The translations under genes were made by a program, and so were the position numbers. DNA of 64,000 nucleotides. Origin: Olivibacter sp. SDN3. Its GTDB lineage: Bacteria > Bacteroidota > Bacteroidia > Sphingobacteriales > Sphingobacteriaceae. How positions within the stretch are numbered: the stretch's first letter is position 1; every line of letters starts with the position of its first letter. Positions 16,134 to 26,604 of the stretch are shown here, piece by piece. The DNA lies in contig NZ_CP060497.1 in the NCBI RefSeq assembly GCF_014334135.1, positions 4,464,001 through 4,528,000 of the forward strand, given 5' to 3'. The notes beneath the pieces were generated by a model, which ran no database searches, was not told where the DNA came from, and saw only the letters and a list, made by a program, of their open reading frames with translations.

Positions 16134-18479
16134 TTATTTGTTTTTCACTAAGCTGACAAAAAAAGCGCTTACTTCTCCATACATTTCCCGGGTCATTCTG
16201 TTGATTTCGGTAGGATAACTTACGGTTAGCTGGTCTTTCCTGCCAAACAGGTTATAAACGCTGTGCACCGGAACCAACATCTCTTTTAATGCCGGAAGGT
16301 CCGTATGGCTATCCAGCTGGGGAGCGATGATGAGCATTGGCGTCGGAGCCGCGGCGGCAATGATCTCTCCGAAGTCTACCGGAGTGGCTTCCGGATTTGC
16401 AGCGAAAAGCCCCAGCCGAGGCATGAATCCATGTAAGTGCGAGTAGGTTCTCAATGTCTCAAACTGGCTGTTGGATGTTCGCAGGGGCGAAAATGCGGCC
16501 ACTGTCGCTACCCCGGCGACTCGGTTATCCACGGCCGCAGTTAGCAGCGAAACGCTTCCGCCGATTGCATTGCCCAGTAAATAAACATGCGCTGTGTCCA
16601 AATAATCGATATCTTCAACGGCGTCTATACAGCTTCTCAGGTCGTGTACCATCTTTCCCATTTTCGACCATTTCGCGTAACGGGTATAGAAATGCTTCGC
16701 TTCTTCGATCCGGGTCCCAAAGCCGTACATATCGATTGCCAGGACCGCAAACCCTTTTTCAACCAGTTCGTTGAACAAGTCCGTCGTCCCTTTGCGGCCA
16801 TCCTTATCGTAACCTTTTGAAAAGCCTGTTGAATAGGCATATTGATGCGCATAGATGATAACCGGAAGCTTACCGTTCGCCTTCAGCCGAAGCTCGCCTG
16901 ATTCATCCACCGGACAATATAAAACACCTGATATGGCATCGCCGATGGCCGCATAGGGGCTGATATAAACTTCCCGGGCTCCATTGATTGTCGGGCGGGG
17001 ATTGATGCCTTCAATCCAGTCATGCTGTGGCCGTTGCCAACTACCAGCGTTCACCGCCCGGACACCCGGTGGTTCCTCGCCGAGCGTCCAGTTTAGATTG
17101 GAGATGATTTTTTTCCGGTCGTCGTCAAAATCCACTACCGAAGCATAGCGGTCGTTTAACTGCACGGGCGTAATATGGCCGGCCTCTTTGCGTTCCTCCT
17201 CATGTGTTCGCTCCCATTCACTAAAATCATACGTATAATACAGGTGGTTCACCCATTTTATCGGAAGCCGGTTAAAATAACCATCCAAGAAGTCAATGGT
17301 CTGCTCAACGTCCCGTGTGGGCACGGGTAGATGCCCTCCCATCCGGGTATGGACACCGATGTGTTCAGGAACACCCAAGAAGTCATACACTTTTTTTGCC
17401 GAATAGTAATTTTGTTCAATAGCCCATGAATTCAATCCTTCTTCCACGATGGAATAGTGAAATAACAACCCCCTGGGAGCAATCAGTGCTGCCAGTAAAT
17501 GCTGATCCACGGGCAGCTTATCTTCCCTGCCGGAAAAAAACTTCAGCCTCGGCTGGAACCAATGGCCATTCCAGGCGGTCACATAATCCAACGTTTCGCT
17601 CGCATACTGCGGATCGCAATACCGCCATGGCATATCTCCCCCTGTACTCGAACTGCTCGATACTACCGCAGCTATCCGCTCATCGAAAGCAGCCGCCCAT
17701 AACGATTGTTTGCCGTTTCTGGAGTGCCCGGTGATAGCGATTTGCGCTTTATTCACCTCATCCCGCGTAAACAGGTAATCGACCACGCGAGATGCGCCCC
17801 AAGCCCTGCGCATCAACCCGCTGAAATCATAGTCGGGATAAAGAAACATATAGGCGTCCGTATCATCCTTCAGGTCAGCTCCTGCATACACGCAGCCTAT
17901 ATAGCCTCGCTTAACCGCCAGCTGGGCCCATTCCCGATGGTTCCATTGGGTCATGAAAACCGGGCGGGGGGACCTCCCTTCGGGAATCATCAGTTCCAAA
18001 GTCATCGTTGCGCGGTGTTGTGGACCGAACCGCAATCTGATTAGCTGTATACGCGTTCCCTGTTCGACGGTGTCCGAAAGAATTTCCGCTTTGATATTGC
18101 CGGGGGTTGGGGGTACATGCCCCGATATCCAGTATTGGTATTGCTCCTTGATCCACTCCCGCTTTTCGCTCCATTCTTTTGCAGTCTTGATCGCCTGAAC
18201 CTTGCCTTCGTTTAGGTTGGTCAGTGGATCAGGCAGCATGGGGATCGATGGCATACTGGAAAAATCCGGCGGCAACTCGCCTGTTCGATGGAGCCAATCC
18301 GTCCACGTGCTGTCCTGCACAGTGATACGCCTTGAGTTTTCCCGGAACCGTTGCTGGATATTGATCTTCAGGATCTCATCCAGATATTGTTTCTGTCTTT
18401 CGATTGGTGTGGTCTGGGAAAACGCGTTATCAAAACTTAAAAAACCGATCACCAGCCATAAAATCGTTTTTTGTATCAT
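16134..18479 (-). CDS. Secreted two-domain alpha/beta hydrolase (glucuronoyl-esterase-like plus degenerate second hydrolase domain)
   Basis: The 781-residue protein has a signal peptide (MIQKTILWLVIGFLSFDNAF...). The first domain (about residues 100-400) resembles CE15 glucuronoyl esterases, with the nucleophile motif GHSRNGKQSLWAAAFDER and a His in MGGHLPVPTRD. The second (about 500-780) resembles dienelactone-hydrolase or acetyl-xylan-esterase-like proteins, but its nucleophile elbow reads GNAIGG, with Ala where Ser is expected. The second domain may thus be non-catalytic. It is the last gene of the PUL; its start overlaps the SGNH gene stop (ATGA), so the two are translationally coupled. 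Confidence 0.8.
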   Translation of the reverse strand: MIQKTILWLVIGFLSFDNAFSQTTPIERQKQYLDEILKINIQQRFRENSRRITVQDSTWTDWLHRTGELPPDFSSMPSIPMLPDPLTNLNEGKVQAIKTAKEWSEKREWIKEQYQYWISGHVPPTPGNIKAEILSDTVEQGTRIQLIRLRFGPQHRATMTLELMIPEGRSPRPVFMTQWNHREWAQLAVKRGYIGCVYAGADLKDDTDAYMFLYPDYDFSGLMRRAWGASRVVDYLFTRDEVNKAQIAITGHSRNGKQSLWAAAFDERIAAVVSSSSSTGGDMPWRYCDPQYASETLDYVTAWNGHWFQPRLKFFSGREDKLPVDQHLLAALIAPRGLLFHYSIVEEGLNSWAIEQNYYSAKKVYDFLGVPEHIGVHTRMGGHLPVPTRDVEQTIDFLDGYFNRLPIKWVNHLYYTYDFSEWERTHEEERKEAGHITPVQLNDRYASVVDFDDDRKKIISNLNWTLGEEPPGVRAVNAGSWQRPQHDWIEGINPRPTINGAREVYISPYAAIGDAISGVLYCPVDESGELRLKANGKLPVIIYAHQYAYSTGFSKGYDKDGRKGTTDLFNELVEKGFAVLAIDMYGFGTRIEEAKHFYTRYAKWSKMGKMVHDLRSCIDAVEDIDYLDTAHVYLLGNAIGGSVSLLTAAVDNRVAGVATVAAFSPLRTSNSQFETLRTYSHLHGFMPRLGLFAANPEATPVDFGEIIAAAAPTPMLIIAPQLDSHTDLPALKEMLVPVHSVYNLFGRKDQLTVSYPTEINRMTREMYGEVSAFFVSLVKNK

Positions 18480-19642
18480 ACCTTGTTGCTGATTATTTTG
18501 TGCTGTTTTAAGATCGCTAATATCCGGGGGGTAATGACCTGAATCATCCTGTCAAACCCCATGTCATTTGGATGTGTACCATCTACCGTACCCTCATGAT
18601 CGTGGCCCAGAAAGTCAACTGCTGGAATAAGATGGAGGTTTTTTACGCCATTCTTTTGCAATTTCATCACTTCCTCTTCTATATACTGATTCTGAAGGGC
18701 TACCTTTTCGCCCGTAGCCCGGTTAACATAACCGCTTTCCCGTATCACACTCTGCATGACAATGATCGGGGCATCCGGGTGCCTCGCGCGAATGGCCTTG
18801 ACCAGATAGCCGGTACGTTCCCGTATCAGGGTAGGCGAACTGTTGGGCACGCAATCCAGCACAAATGCGTCCGCACTGATTTCAGCAATCATATCCGCCA
18901 CTTCCTTTTCCATCTGGGCACTAGCCCCCATCCCTAAATTGAGGAAATTCAGCCCTGTACTCCTTGATAAGCGAGCCGGATAGGCCAATCCCGGCCTACT
19001 GGCAGCGGCACCCTGCGTGATACTCGATCCATACACTAAAATCCGATGGTCAAACGGTTGCCCGCCCGCGGAAATAGCCGCACCCTCATCGATACCAATA
19101 CTTATGTGCGTTGTTTCGGTGTAAAGCGGCAGATATAATAGGAACTCTTTTTCCGTGCTATCCATGCCCTGGCTGACCGTTGTGGCAGCACGCGCGCTAT
19201 TCGTCCGTGGCCTGGCTACGCCGGCATACTGCCACGCGCCGTGCTCCCTGACATACAGATCAAACCCCCGATAAGCGACCTCCGTCATGACTGCCGATGG
19301 CATCGTTTCCGTGGTGTGCCATTTGATATAAATAGCTTGACTAGTTGTCTTGAATGAAATGGCCAGGCCTGCAGATTGCGTCAACCGCTTTGTCACATTG
19401 TCCGGCAAACCTGTATACAAAGCCGTGTCCACGCGGTGGTAGGGAACCGTTGTCGGCATCACCTTTCCCAAGATCGTAAGGTCCTCGGCCGGATAGTACA
19501 TTACTCCCTTCTTTTCCTGTGCAAATCCCCCTGTGTAAAATCCCTGTAGCCACATGGCAACGAGACCGTACAGCACATATCGTGCACCGGCCAGTCTCCT
19601 ACGCAAGCGGTTATTGGGTACTTTTCTTTTTCTATTTTTCAT
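18476..19642 (-). CDS. Secreted SGNH/GDSL hydrolase with N-terminal beta-sandwich (GxDLY type)
   Basis: The 388-residue protein has a basic N-terminus and membrane segment (YVLYGLVAMWLQGFYTGGFAQ) for export. The N-terminal domain (about 50-190) carries RGFDLYV, the GxDLY-like motif. The C-terminal SGNH domain has YGSSITQG (block I, nucleophilic Ser), LGMGAS (block II), and DGTHPND with the catalytic Asp/His pair. Such proteins are carbohydrate or acyl esterases. In the PUL it would remove ester groups from the glycan (inference). Confidence 0.85.
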   Translation of the reverse strand: MKNRKRKVPNNRLRRRLAGARYVLYGLVAMWLQGFYTGGFAQEKKGVMYYPAEDLTILGKVMPTTVPYHRVDTALYTGLPDNVTKRLTQSAGLAISFKTTSQAIYIKWHTTETMPSAVMTEVAYRGFDLYVREHGAWQYAGVARPRTNSARAATTVSQGMDSTEKEFLLYLPLYTETTHISIGIDEGAAISAGGQPFDHRILVYGSSITQGAAASRPGLAYPARLSRSTGLNFLNLGMGASAQMEKEVADMIAEISADAFVLDCVPNSSPTLIRERTGYLVKAIRARHPDAPIIVMQSVIRESGYVNRATGEKVALQNQYIEEEVMKLQKNGVKNLHLIPAVDFLGHDHEGTVDGTHPNDMGFDRMIQVITPRILAILKQHKIISNKV

Positions 19643-19706
19643 AATGTTAGCGGCTAAGTCATTTAACTACTCCACCGCAACGCGCGGTGGAGTAGTGCAC
19701 CGTTAA

Positions 19707-21305
19707 TTAATCGCCATGATCGTATTTCACGTATAACCAATTGGGGCGGGCCCTTTCGAGCGTTCCGTTACCGTCTATCAGCGGTGTAATCCGTTCGCCA
19801 TTAACCATGGTTGTTACACTGCCACCGCCATCCAGATTAAATGCAAACCGAACATCAAGTGCAGACAAAATCCTAACCAGATCTTGGGCAGTCATGCCTT
19901 CCCCGTCGTACCCTCTTCCACCGCAACTTAACACCAAAACATTACCATTATCATACTGTGCGATAACTTGCCGGGGGTGTTTTACGGAAGAATTTCCAAC
20001 AGAATCGAGAACAGCCTGTGGTACCGGCTGATGGTCTTCGATCAGCGGGATAAACGCTGTAAGGGCATCATTTGCGCCATCAGTTAGCATATTCGCAGCT
20101 GTTTCCCAGGGCAGGTAAGCAAGCAGTTCATTCTCATCCTTTATACCCAATGTATATCTTCTGGATGTAAGCGCCTGAACAATATTACCATCAATAATCT
20201 GAATTCCAACAGGTTCCCTGACGTTCGGCGGTAAATTACTCTTTCCCATTGATGCATTAAATGCTACGCAGCAATCCATTCTTCTTGCAAATTCAGTACC
20301 TGTTTCGCCCTCCACTTTGGCGGCATGGCCGTTCATGAGTCTAATGGTATTCCCATTGTTATCCTCACGGTTTATCTCCGTCAAATGATAATAGGTTTCT
20401 GAAATTTCATCATAATGCCGCGTTACCGTATACACGCTATCGCACCACGCTGGCGCATAGGTCGGTGTGGCGCCTGTCAACGTAAAATCATCGAACCATA
20501 CATTGGCATTCCGGGTAGACTCGCTGCCCGCACCTGCCCGATAGTTTGAAAAGAGGAGTTGACTGATCTTCCGCTTTGTATGATCCTTCGTCCATCGTAT
20601 GGGTATGTTCAACACCTCAACATCATTGATGTATAGCTCAGCCCTGCCGTTCCGATCCATCTTCGTATTCGCTTTGATCACCATTTTCACGTTGTACCAC
20701 ACACTTCCCGTGAGGCCTCCCGAGGCCGGATAGCGCGCACCAAAGTCGTCGCCTGCCGTGCCAGGCTGATCCGCATAGTAAGCATAGGGTTTAAAATACG
20801 AATCGCCGTTAGCATCCGTGTCCCACGCCAAACGGAACGTACCCCCTTCGCCATCGGCTCCGTCACCAATCTGAAGACCAAATCCAATTCTACCTGCTGT
20901 TGCGAAATCGAAGTCCGCGTGGAATTTAATTTTGTAATTCAGCTCATATGCTTCAAGCGTATCGATCCTACTGTTCGTAATCACGCCGCCATTGGCCCCG
21001 TACTCGTCTTTCAATAACGTTACACGCAACCGGCTCAGTGAAATCAGCGTCCGTGCCTGCTCAACCTGGGTAAACCCATTGATATCGCCGAAATCCGTTC
21101 TGGCCATGGCAACGTTATAGTGCTCGCCGTCTGTCCAGTTGTCCCAATTCACCGAAATAGTTGGGGATAAAAGGGCCTTTCCTGACAACTTTTCTAAAGC
21201 TAATGTATCATTGCCGGTTAACAAATGCTTGTCGCAAGCCATAGTAAACAACGAACAAGAAGCTACTATTGTAGCCAACATAAAAAAAGATTGCTTTTTC
21301 ATCAT
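19707..21305 (-). CDS. Phosphodiester glycosidase (NAGPA-type) lipoprotein with LamG-like N-terminal domain
   Basis: The 532-residue protein has a lipoprotein-like signal (SLFTMAC). Residues about 50-280 form a concanavalin/LamG-like beta-sandwich (VWFDDFTLTGA at its end). Residues about 290-530 match the phosphodiester glycosidase (NAGPA/DUF2233) family, with FNLDGGGSVTTMVNGE near the C-terminus. This family cleaves sugar-1-phosphodiester links, as in human uncovering enzyme. This suggests a PUL substrate with phosphodiester-linked sugars. The start may be the second Met (21302). Confidence 0.85.
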   Translation of the reverse strand: MMKKQSFFMLATIVASCSLFTMACDKHLLTGNDTLALEKLSGKALLSPTISVNWDNWTDGEHYNVAMARTDFGDINGFTQVEQARTLISLSRLRVTLLKDEYGANGGVITNSRIDTLEAYELNYKIKFHADFDFATAGRIGFGLQIGDGADGEGGTFRLAWDTDANGDSYFKPYAYYADQPGTAGDDFGARYPASGGLTGSVWYNVKMVIKANTKMDRNGRAELYINDVEVLNIPIRWTKDHTKRKISQLLFSNYRAGAGSESTRNANVWFDDFTLTGATPTYAPAWCDSVYTVTRHYDEISETYYHLTEINREDNNGNTIRLMNGHAAKVEGETGTEFARRMDCCVAFNASMGKSNLPPNVREPVGIQIIDGNIVQALTSRRYTLGIKDENELLAYLPWETAANMLTDGANDALTAFIPLIEDHQPVPQAVLDSVGNSSVKHPRQVIAQYDNGNVLVLSCGGRGYDGEGMTAQDLVRILSALDVRFAFNLDGGGSVTTMVNGERITPLIDGNGTLERARPNWLYVKYDHGD

Positions 21306-21313
21306 TTTTATAG

Positions 21314-23005
21314 TTAATTAAACCCAGGATTTTGAGGCATTTTTTCAGTCAGGTTAGCATCAATAACGACCTGAGGGATCGGGTAAAGCGTATCACGGGC
21401 TGCGGCCGTTTGCCCACCGCGAAAGTTATACGCTTTCACACGTTCTAACCATTTTCCGACCCGAAGCAACGTATAACGTCGGTGTTCTTCCCCAATCAAT
21501 TCTCTTGAGCGCTCATCCAAGATAAAATCGATTGTTACATCGGAAGCTGATATTTCGCTGGCGTGTGCCCTTCTCCGAATGGTATTGATGGTCTCGGCCG
21601 CACCTGATGTGTTGCCCAGCTTTAATTGGGCCTCTGCCTTAAGCAGATACGTTTCAGCAAGTCGAAGATAAGGCTGGTCGTCATAAGAACCCCTTAATTC
21701 ATTGACACTAGGTGTATACGTATCGTATTTTCGGATAAAAGGATAAGCGTTGACGAAATTATTGCCTATGCCGGTTAAATCGTTTTCCCAGCTCAGTTTG
21801 ATCGTGTCTCCGTACTGGTATCCGGGCGGCAAATTATCGGCTGGCGCTGGTGCGTTCCCAGCGGCATTTTGCAAGATGTAGTATTTCCTTATCGCATAAT
21901 TGGAGCCACGGTCATCCTGTGGCTCATATAAATCAATAGCCCATTTGGTCGGTTGTTCCCGACCGATTCCGATGCCTCCTCGTTCGACCGTATGTCTTAA
22001 CGGAACGACACCGTCGACCATAATCTGCACATGTTGATTAGTTGCATTGTGATACCTGCGCATAATGCTTCCACCATCGCCGCCCCCGCCGATGACATTG
22101 TATTCCCACTGCCATACCCACAACGCTTCTGTGTTCCCTTCTTGCCGGTTGGCGTTGCCGCCGTAAAACATATCCATAAAAGCAACCCCCGGTTGACTGG
22201 CCCTAACCCCATAGCGTTGCGTTATCAGCTCATAATTAGGGGTATTGATGCACTGATCCGCCAAAATCAAAGCGCTGTCCGGCTGTCCGGTGGTCAGGTA
22301 AAATTCAGACAGATAATGCTGCACGGCGCCTTTACTGATTTTCCCCCGTACCGGCGGTTCTACGTCAAGGTATTGTTCAGCATAGAGCCAGTCCTCCTTC
22401 ATTTGGTTGCGGATTTGTGCTACAGATGCACGCATCCAGTCTGTTTTTATATTCGACCCTGATGATTCTTCCAGATTCAGCGGAACATCGCCCCAGCAAA
22501 ACGTGAGATGCCTGTACGCCCATGCCCGTAATGCTTTTGCCTCGGCGATTACCCTGGTTTGGTTTTCTTCTGCAGTTCCTCCTGCTCCGTTCCAATCAAC
22601 ATCTGTTCGGGTTTCAGCTTGGTTGATGATGGTATTTGCCCCATTGATTATTTGATACAACCACAAGAAAATGCTACTGAGGTTAGAGTCGGTGGAAACA
22701 TTTCGGGTATCCCATGTCAAAGCGATGAAGCCTATTCCTCCTCTTTGATTAGGAACGATATTATCCGTCCCAAGCATGGCTATATCAGCCCTCAGGTTCT
22801 CGGTGGTACCATCCCTTCCTTCCCGCTCGCCCCTCACAAGTGAATATAGTCCATTGAGCCCTGCTTCAAACCCATCTAAACTGGTGTAGAGTGTTTCAGT
22901 TGTGATCAAATGAGGGGGATGTTCTCCCAGCCACTTATCGTGGGAGCAGGATTCGACAAGAAATATCGCGATAAAGACAACGATGATGTGTACTTTCCTT
23001 TTCAT
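21314..23005 (-). CDS. SusD/RagB-family outer-membrane glycan-binding lipoprotein
   Basis: The 563-residue protein has a lipobox in FLVESCSHDK and TPR-type helices, with the typical SusD C-terminal block (YLRLAETYLLKAEAQLKLG, TINTIRRRAH, DERSRELIGEEHRRYTLLR). It binds glycan at the cell surface and forms a pair with the SusC transporter encoded 20 bp upstream. The order susC-susD-enzymes is the standard PUL layout. Confidence 0.95.
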   Translation of the reverse strand: MKRKVHIIVVFIAIFLVESCSHDKWLGEHPPHLITTETLYTSLDGFEAGLNGLYSLVRGEREGRDGTTENLRADIAMLGTDNIVPNQRGGIGFIALTWDTRNVSTDSNLSSIFLWLYQIINGANTIINQAETRTDVDWNGAGGTAEENQTRVIAEAKALRAWAYRHLTFCWGDVPLNLEESSGSNIKTDWMRASVAQIRNQMKEDWLYAEQYLDVEPPVRGKISKGAVQHYLSEFYLTTGQPDSALILADQCINTPNYELITQRYGVRASQPGVAFMDMFYGGNANRQEGNTEALWVWQWEYNVIGGGGDGGSIMRRYHNATNQHVQIMVDGVVPLRHTVERGGIGIGREQPTKWAIDLYEPQDDRGSNYAIRKYYILQNAAGNAPAPADNLPPGYQYGDTIKLSWENDLTGIGNNFVNAYPFIRKYDTYTPSVNELRGSYDDQPYLRLAETYLLKAEAQLKLGNTSGAAETINTIRRRAHASEISASDVTIDFILDERSRELIGEEHRRYTLLRVGKWLERVKAYNFRGGQTAAARDTLYPIPQVVIDANLTEKMPQNPGFN

Positions 23006-23025
23006 AACATAACGCGTTTAAAAAT

Positions 23026-26000
23026 CTAAAATTCGAGGTTCATTCCAATGGTATATTCCTTTTGCAGTGGAACATCCAGCTGATTAGTCAGCTCCGGGTC
23101 CAACCCGCCAAACTTGGTAAACGTATGCAGGTTTCGTCCGGACACGTAAACCCGTAATTTACCTAGGCCCAAATTAGGAATCACATTTTTCGAAAAATCG
23201 TAAGAAAGTGAAACATCCCTAAGTCTGATAAAGCCAGCCTTTTCGTAAGGGGGTGCTGTATATCCTTCTTGCACATTAGCATCAAGACGGTTCATGTACC
23301 AACTGTTCGTCGGGTTGTCCGGCGTCCACCAGTTCTTTTTGGTGGTATTGGAAAGAATCGTCCGACCGACAGCATCTGACAGCAAGGTATTTTCTATGGT
23401 CATGCCGTGCATGCCATAAACAAACACACTTAACCTGAAATTTTTATATGAAAGTACATTATTCATCCCCCAGGTAAATTTCGGGTCTCGCTGGCCAATA
23501 ATCCTACGGTCATAATCCGGAGAAAGTATCCCGTCGGGTTGGCCATCCGGTCCACTAACATCTTGGATCTTGATAAATCCCGGTTGCGTGCCACGGGCTT
23601 CCGCCTCTGCCGCTTCATCCAGTTGCCAAACGCCAATCCAGTTATAATCATAATTTACGCGTATGGGTTGTCCAATAAACCAACGATTTGCCACATCGTC
23701 TATTTCGTTGCCGTTTTCATCCATATATCCATATAGGGAAACAATTTTATTTTTCACAAAAGCAATATTCCCGTTCGTTACCCATGTAAAATTAGGTGTG
23801 GATACATTGGTGGACACTAACGAAATTTCCAGTCCCCTATTTTCGGTTTCTCCTATGTTTTGCGTAATGGACGTAAAGGCGCTCACGGGAGAAATGGTCC
23901 TGTCTAGGAGCAAGTCAAAGGTATTTGATTTGTAAACGTTAATATCCCCGCTAATCCGGTTATTTAACGCGATAAAATCCAACCCTATATTCAATGTTCT
24001 GGATGACTCCCATCCCAGGTTTTCCGTGCCCAGTTTGCTAGGCGAATATCCCGGCAAAGTAGTTGAACCGGCCACCACGTCTTGAGAAGCTAAGCGGGAT
24101 ATGGTTTCATAAGCTGAAACCGCCTGGTTTCCATTAAGCCCTATCGAGCCCCTTAACTTCAACTCGCTAAAAATAGTGCTCCATTTAAAGAAATCTTCAT
24201 TTGCAATATTCCAGGCAAGAGCCATTGAAGGGAAAAAGCCTCGTTTGGTTTTTACCCCAAAACCAGAATAACTGTCACTACGTCCAGTCAGGGTCAACAG
24301 ATACCGGCTATCGTATGAATAATTTACGCGACCCATCGTCGATATCAGAGCAGTTTCACTATTCGAATAGCTAGGGACAATCAACGACGCTTGCTGTGCG
24401 CCATACCATGATAAAAAGTCATTTGGAAAACCTTGTGCACTTATGCTATTTGTGTTATTTCGAACATTTTCAAAACTGTAAAGCCCGGTTAGGAAAACAC
24501 TGTGTTTACCAAAGTCCCTGTTGTAATTCACAATATTTTCAATCACAATATTCCTCGATATTCCCCTGCTTGTGGAGGCATCTCCATCGACTAACCTGCC
24601 CCTTTGGGTATCGCGCCCATAATAAGTGGCGTTGTTGGCTAATCCAAACCTGATACCCGTATTTATCCGATATTGCAACCCTCTAGCAAATGGAAAATCG
24701 ACAATTCCGTAATTGTTGGATACCACTTGGTAGGATTCGTCGATATTATCTGCAAGAAGCCCCATCAATGGATTACTATACGTATTGTACTCCGGCCATG
24801 GGTTAATGTTCTGGTTCCCATTTTCATCGAGTGGGGTGGTCAACGGATTATACGTGTAAGCACCCTGGCTTCCGTCCAATATTGGGGAAATGCCCCCAGC
24901 ATCGTTATACCTAAGCTGGGTTCTTGTGCCGATGGTCAACCAATTTTTTAATTTGGTGTCTACGTTTATTCGAGTGGTAATTTTCTTGAATTTGTCATTT
25001 ACGGCCAATCCTTTTATATCAAGCAAATCTCCGGATATATAAAATTTCGTGTCCTTAAATCCGCCCGAAAAAGAAAGATTGTGATTGGTACTCATTCCCT
25101 TGCGTAAGACAAGGTCTGACCAATCTGCAAATATACCCGAGTCATAAACCGCCTGCTCCGAAGGGGTCATTGAAGTCGGCTCCCGCTCCAGTTTAAACTG
25201 ATAAAACTCCTCTCCGGTCATCATCTCCGGTAAGTTCGCAAAGCGCTGCATGCCGTAAAAGCCGTTGTAATTCAATTTTGTTTCTCCACTATTTCCTGAT
25301 TTTGTGGTCACCAAAATAACGCCGTTACTCCCCCTAGACCCATATATTGCAGCGGCAGACGCATCTTTTAAAACCTCAACAGACAGTACGTCATTCGGGT
25401 TTACATCGCCCAGACTCCCTGCTACGCCGTCTACTACAACCAACGGATCGTTACTCGCTTTTATCGAGTTCCTTCCCCTGATCATAACCGATTCCGAAGG
25501 CGCAGCACCGGCCGTCGTAGTTTGCACCGACACGCCGGGAATTCCACCCTGGATAGCCTGGGTCAAACTAGCGTTAGAAATCCCTTCCAACCTGTCCGCG
25601 GAAAGCGATGCGATAGATCCGGTAATATCACCCCGCTTTTGTGTCCCGTATCCCACCACAACCACCTCATCCAAATTAGAGACAGTCTCCACGAGCTCTA
25701 CATTCAGATTTTCTTGCTCGTCGACTATAATCTCCTGACTGGCGAAACCAACAGAGCTAAAGATCAAGGTTACACTGTCCCCTTCGGGGAAGCGTAATGT
25801 GTAAAAGCCATTTTGATCCGTACTGGTCCGAATAGCCGTTCCCTTCAGCTGAATACTCACCCCAGCTAATGCCTGTCCGTCTTGATCTACTACCGTACCC
25901 GAAATCTCCCTGTTTTGCCTTTTATCAACAATTTCAGCGAACCCACCCACTTTGCTGCTATCATAAGCAGGTTGTTCCCACTTTTTTATCAAAATCGTCT

Positions 26001-26391
26001 TATCTTTTATCACATACGTCACCGGAAGTCCCTTCAAACACACCTCCAGGACCTCTTCCAGGGGAGCGTCCCTGAATGTTACCGAAATAACCCCTTTCTC
26101 ATCCAGGTTATCCAGCGCATACACCACATCGTAGCCCGTCTGTTGGGTAATTTCCTTGAACATCGTTTTCATGGTCACTTGTTCTGCCGAATAGGTTATT
26201 TGCTGTCCTAAACTCTCGGCGCTTACATGGATCAATGAAATAGCCAATAAAAGAATTGTAAACTTCATCCGCATAACCATTCGTTTTAGTACAAGATGGG
26301 TACTTGATAAGCTACGCGCTTTTACGGACGGACCCATCATACACGGCCGCCCAAAAGGGAATAAAATTTTTCTTGTATAAATTTTATACAT
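23026..26391 (-). CDS. SusC/RagA-family TonB-dependent transporter with STN domain
   Basis: This 1121-residue protein has, in order, a leader, a secretin/TonB short N-terminal (STN) domain (about 65-135), a carboxypeptidase-D-like domain (about 155-240, ISGTVVDQDGQALAGVSI), a plug (VVVVGYGTQKRGDITGSI and IRGRNSIKASNDPLVVVDG) and a 22-strand barrel ending in EYTIGMNLEF. The STN domain signals through the FecR anti-sigma factor, whose gene lies upstream, so uptake of substrate induces the locus. The STN domain and the FecI/FecR pair belong together. Confidence 0.95.
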   Translation of the reverse strand: MYKIYTRKILFPFGRPCMMGPSVKARSLSSTHLVLKRMVMRMKFTILLLAISLIHVSAESLGQQITYSAEQVTMKTMFKEITQQTGYDVVYALDNLDEKGVISVTFRDAPLEEVLEVCLKGLPVTYVIKDKTILIKKWEQPAYDSSKVGGFAEIVDKRQNREISGTVVDQDGQALAGVSIQLKGTAIRTSTDQNGFYTLRFPEGDSVTLIFSSVGFASQEIIVDEQENLNVELVETVSNLDEVVVVGYGTQKRGDITGSIASLSADRLEGISNASLTQAIQGGIPGVSVQTTTAGAAPSESVMIRGRNSIKASNDPLVVVDGVAGSLGDVNPNDVLSVEVLKDASAAAIYGSRGSNGVILVTTKSGNSGETKLNYNGFYGMQRFANLPEMMTGEEFYQFKLEREPTSMTPSEQAVYDSGIFADWSDLVLRKGMSTNHNLSFSGGFKDTKFYISGDLLDIKGLAVNDKFKKITTRINVDTKLKNWLTIGTRTQLRYNDAGGISPILDGSQGAYTYNPLTTPLDENGNQNINPWPEYNTYSNPLMGLLADNIDESYQVVSNNYGIVDFPFARGLQYRINTGIRFGLANNATYYGRDTQRGRLVDGDASTSRGISRNIVIENIVNYNRDFGKHSVFLTGLYSFENVRNNTNSISAQGFPNDFLSWYGAQQASLIVPSYSNSETALISTMGRVNYSYDSRYLLTLTGRSDSYSGFGVKTKRGFFPSMALAWNIANEDFFKWSTIFSELKLRGSIGLNGNQAVSAYETISRLASQDVVAGSTTLPGYSPSKLGTENLGWESSRTLNIGLDFIALNNRISGDINVYKSNTFDLLLDRTISPVSAFTSITQNIGETENRGLEISLVSTNVSTPNFTWVTNGNIAFVKNKIVSLYGYMDENGNEIDDVANRWFIGQPIRVNYDYNWIGVWQLDEAAEAEARGTQPGFIKIQDVSGPDGQPDGILSPDYDRRIIGQRDPKFTWGMNNVLSYKNFRLSVFVYGMHGMTIENTLLSDAVGRTILSNTTKKNWWTPDNPTNSWYMNRLDANVQEGYTAPPYEKAGFIRLRDVSLSYDFSKNVIPNLGLGKLRVYVSGRNLHTFTKFGGLDPELTNQLDVPLQKEYTIGMNLEF

Positions 26392-26604
26392 TTGTATATC
26401 TGCTTGACAGGTGGTGTTTCCTTGCTTCCAACATCGTACACCACCAGGTTAATCCATTTAATTTATCCCGCCTCAAGCGGGGCCACTGGCAGATAAAGGG
26501 ATTTCGACGCAAATCGGAATCCCTTTTATCATATCCGGCCTTTCGCTAGGGATCTCTTCCGTTTCTTTTCATATATTATTATTCCGTTAGTTAAGTCAAT
26601 CCAC

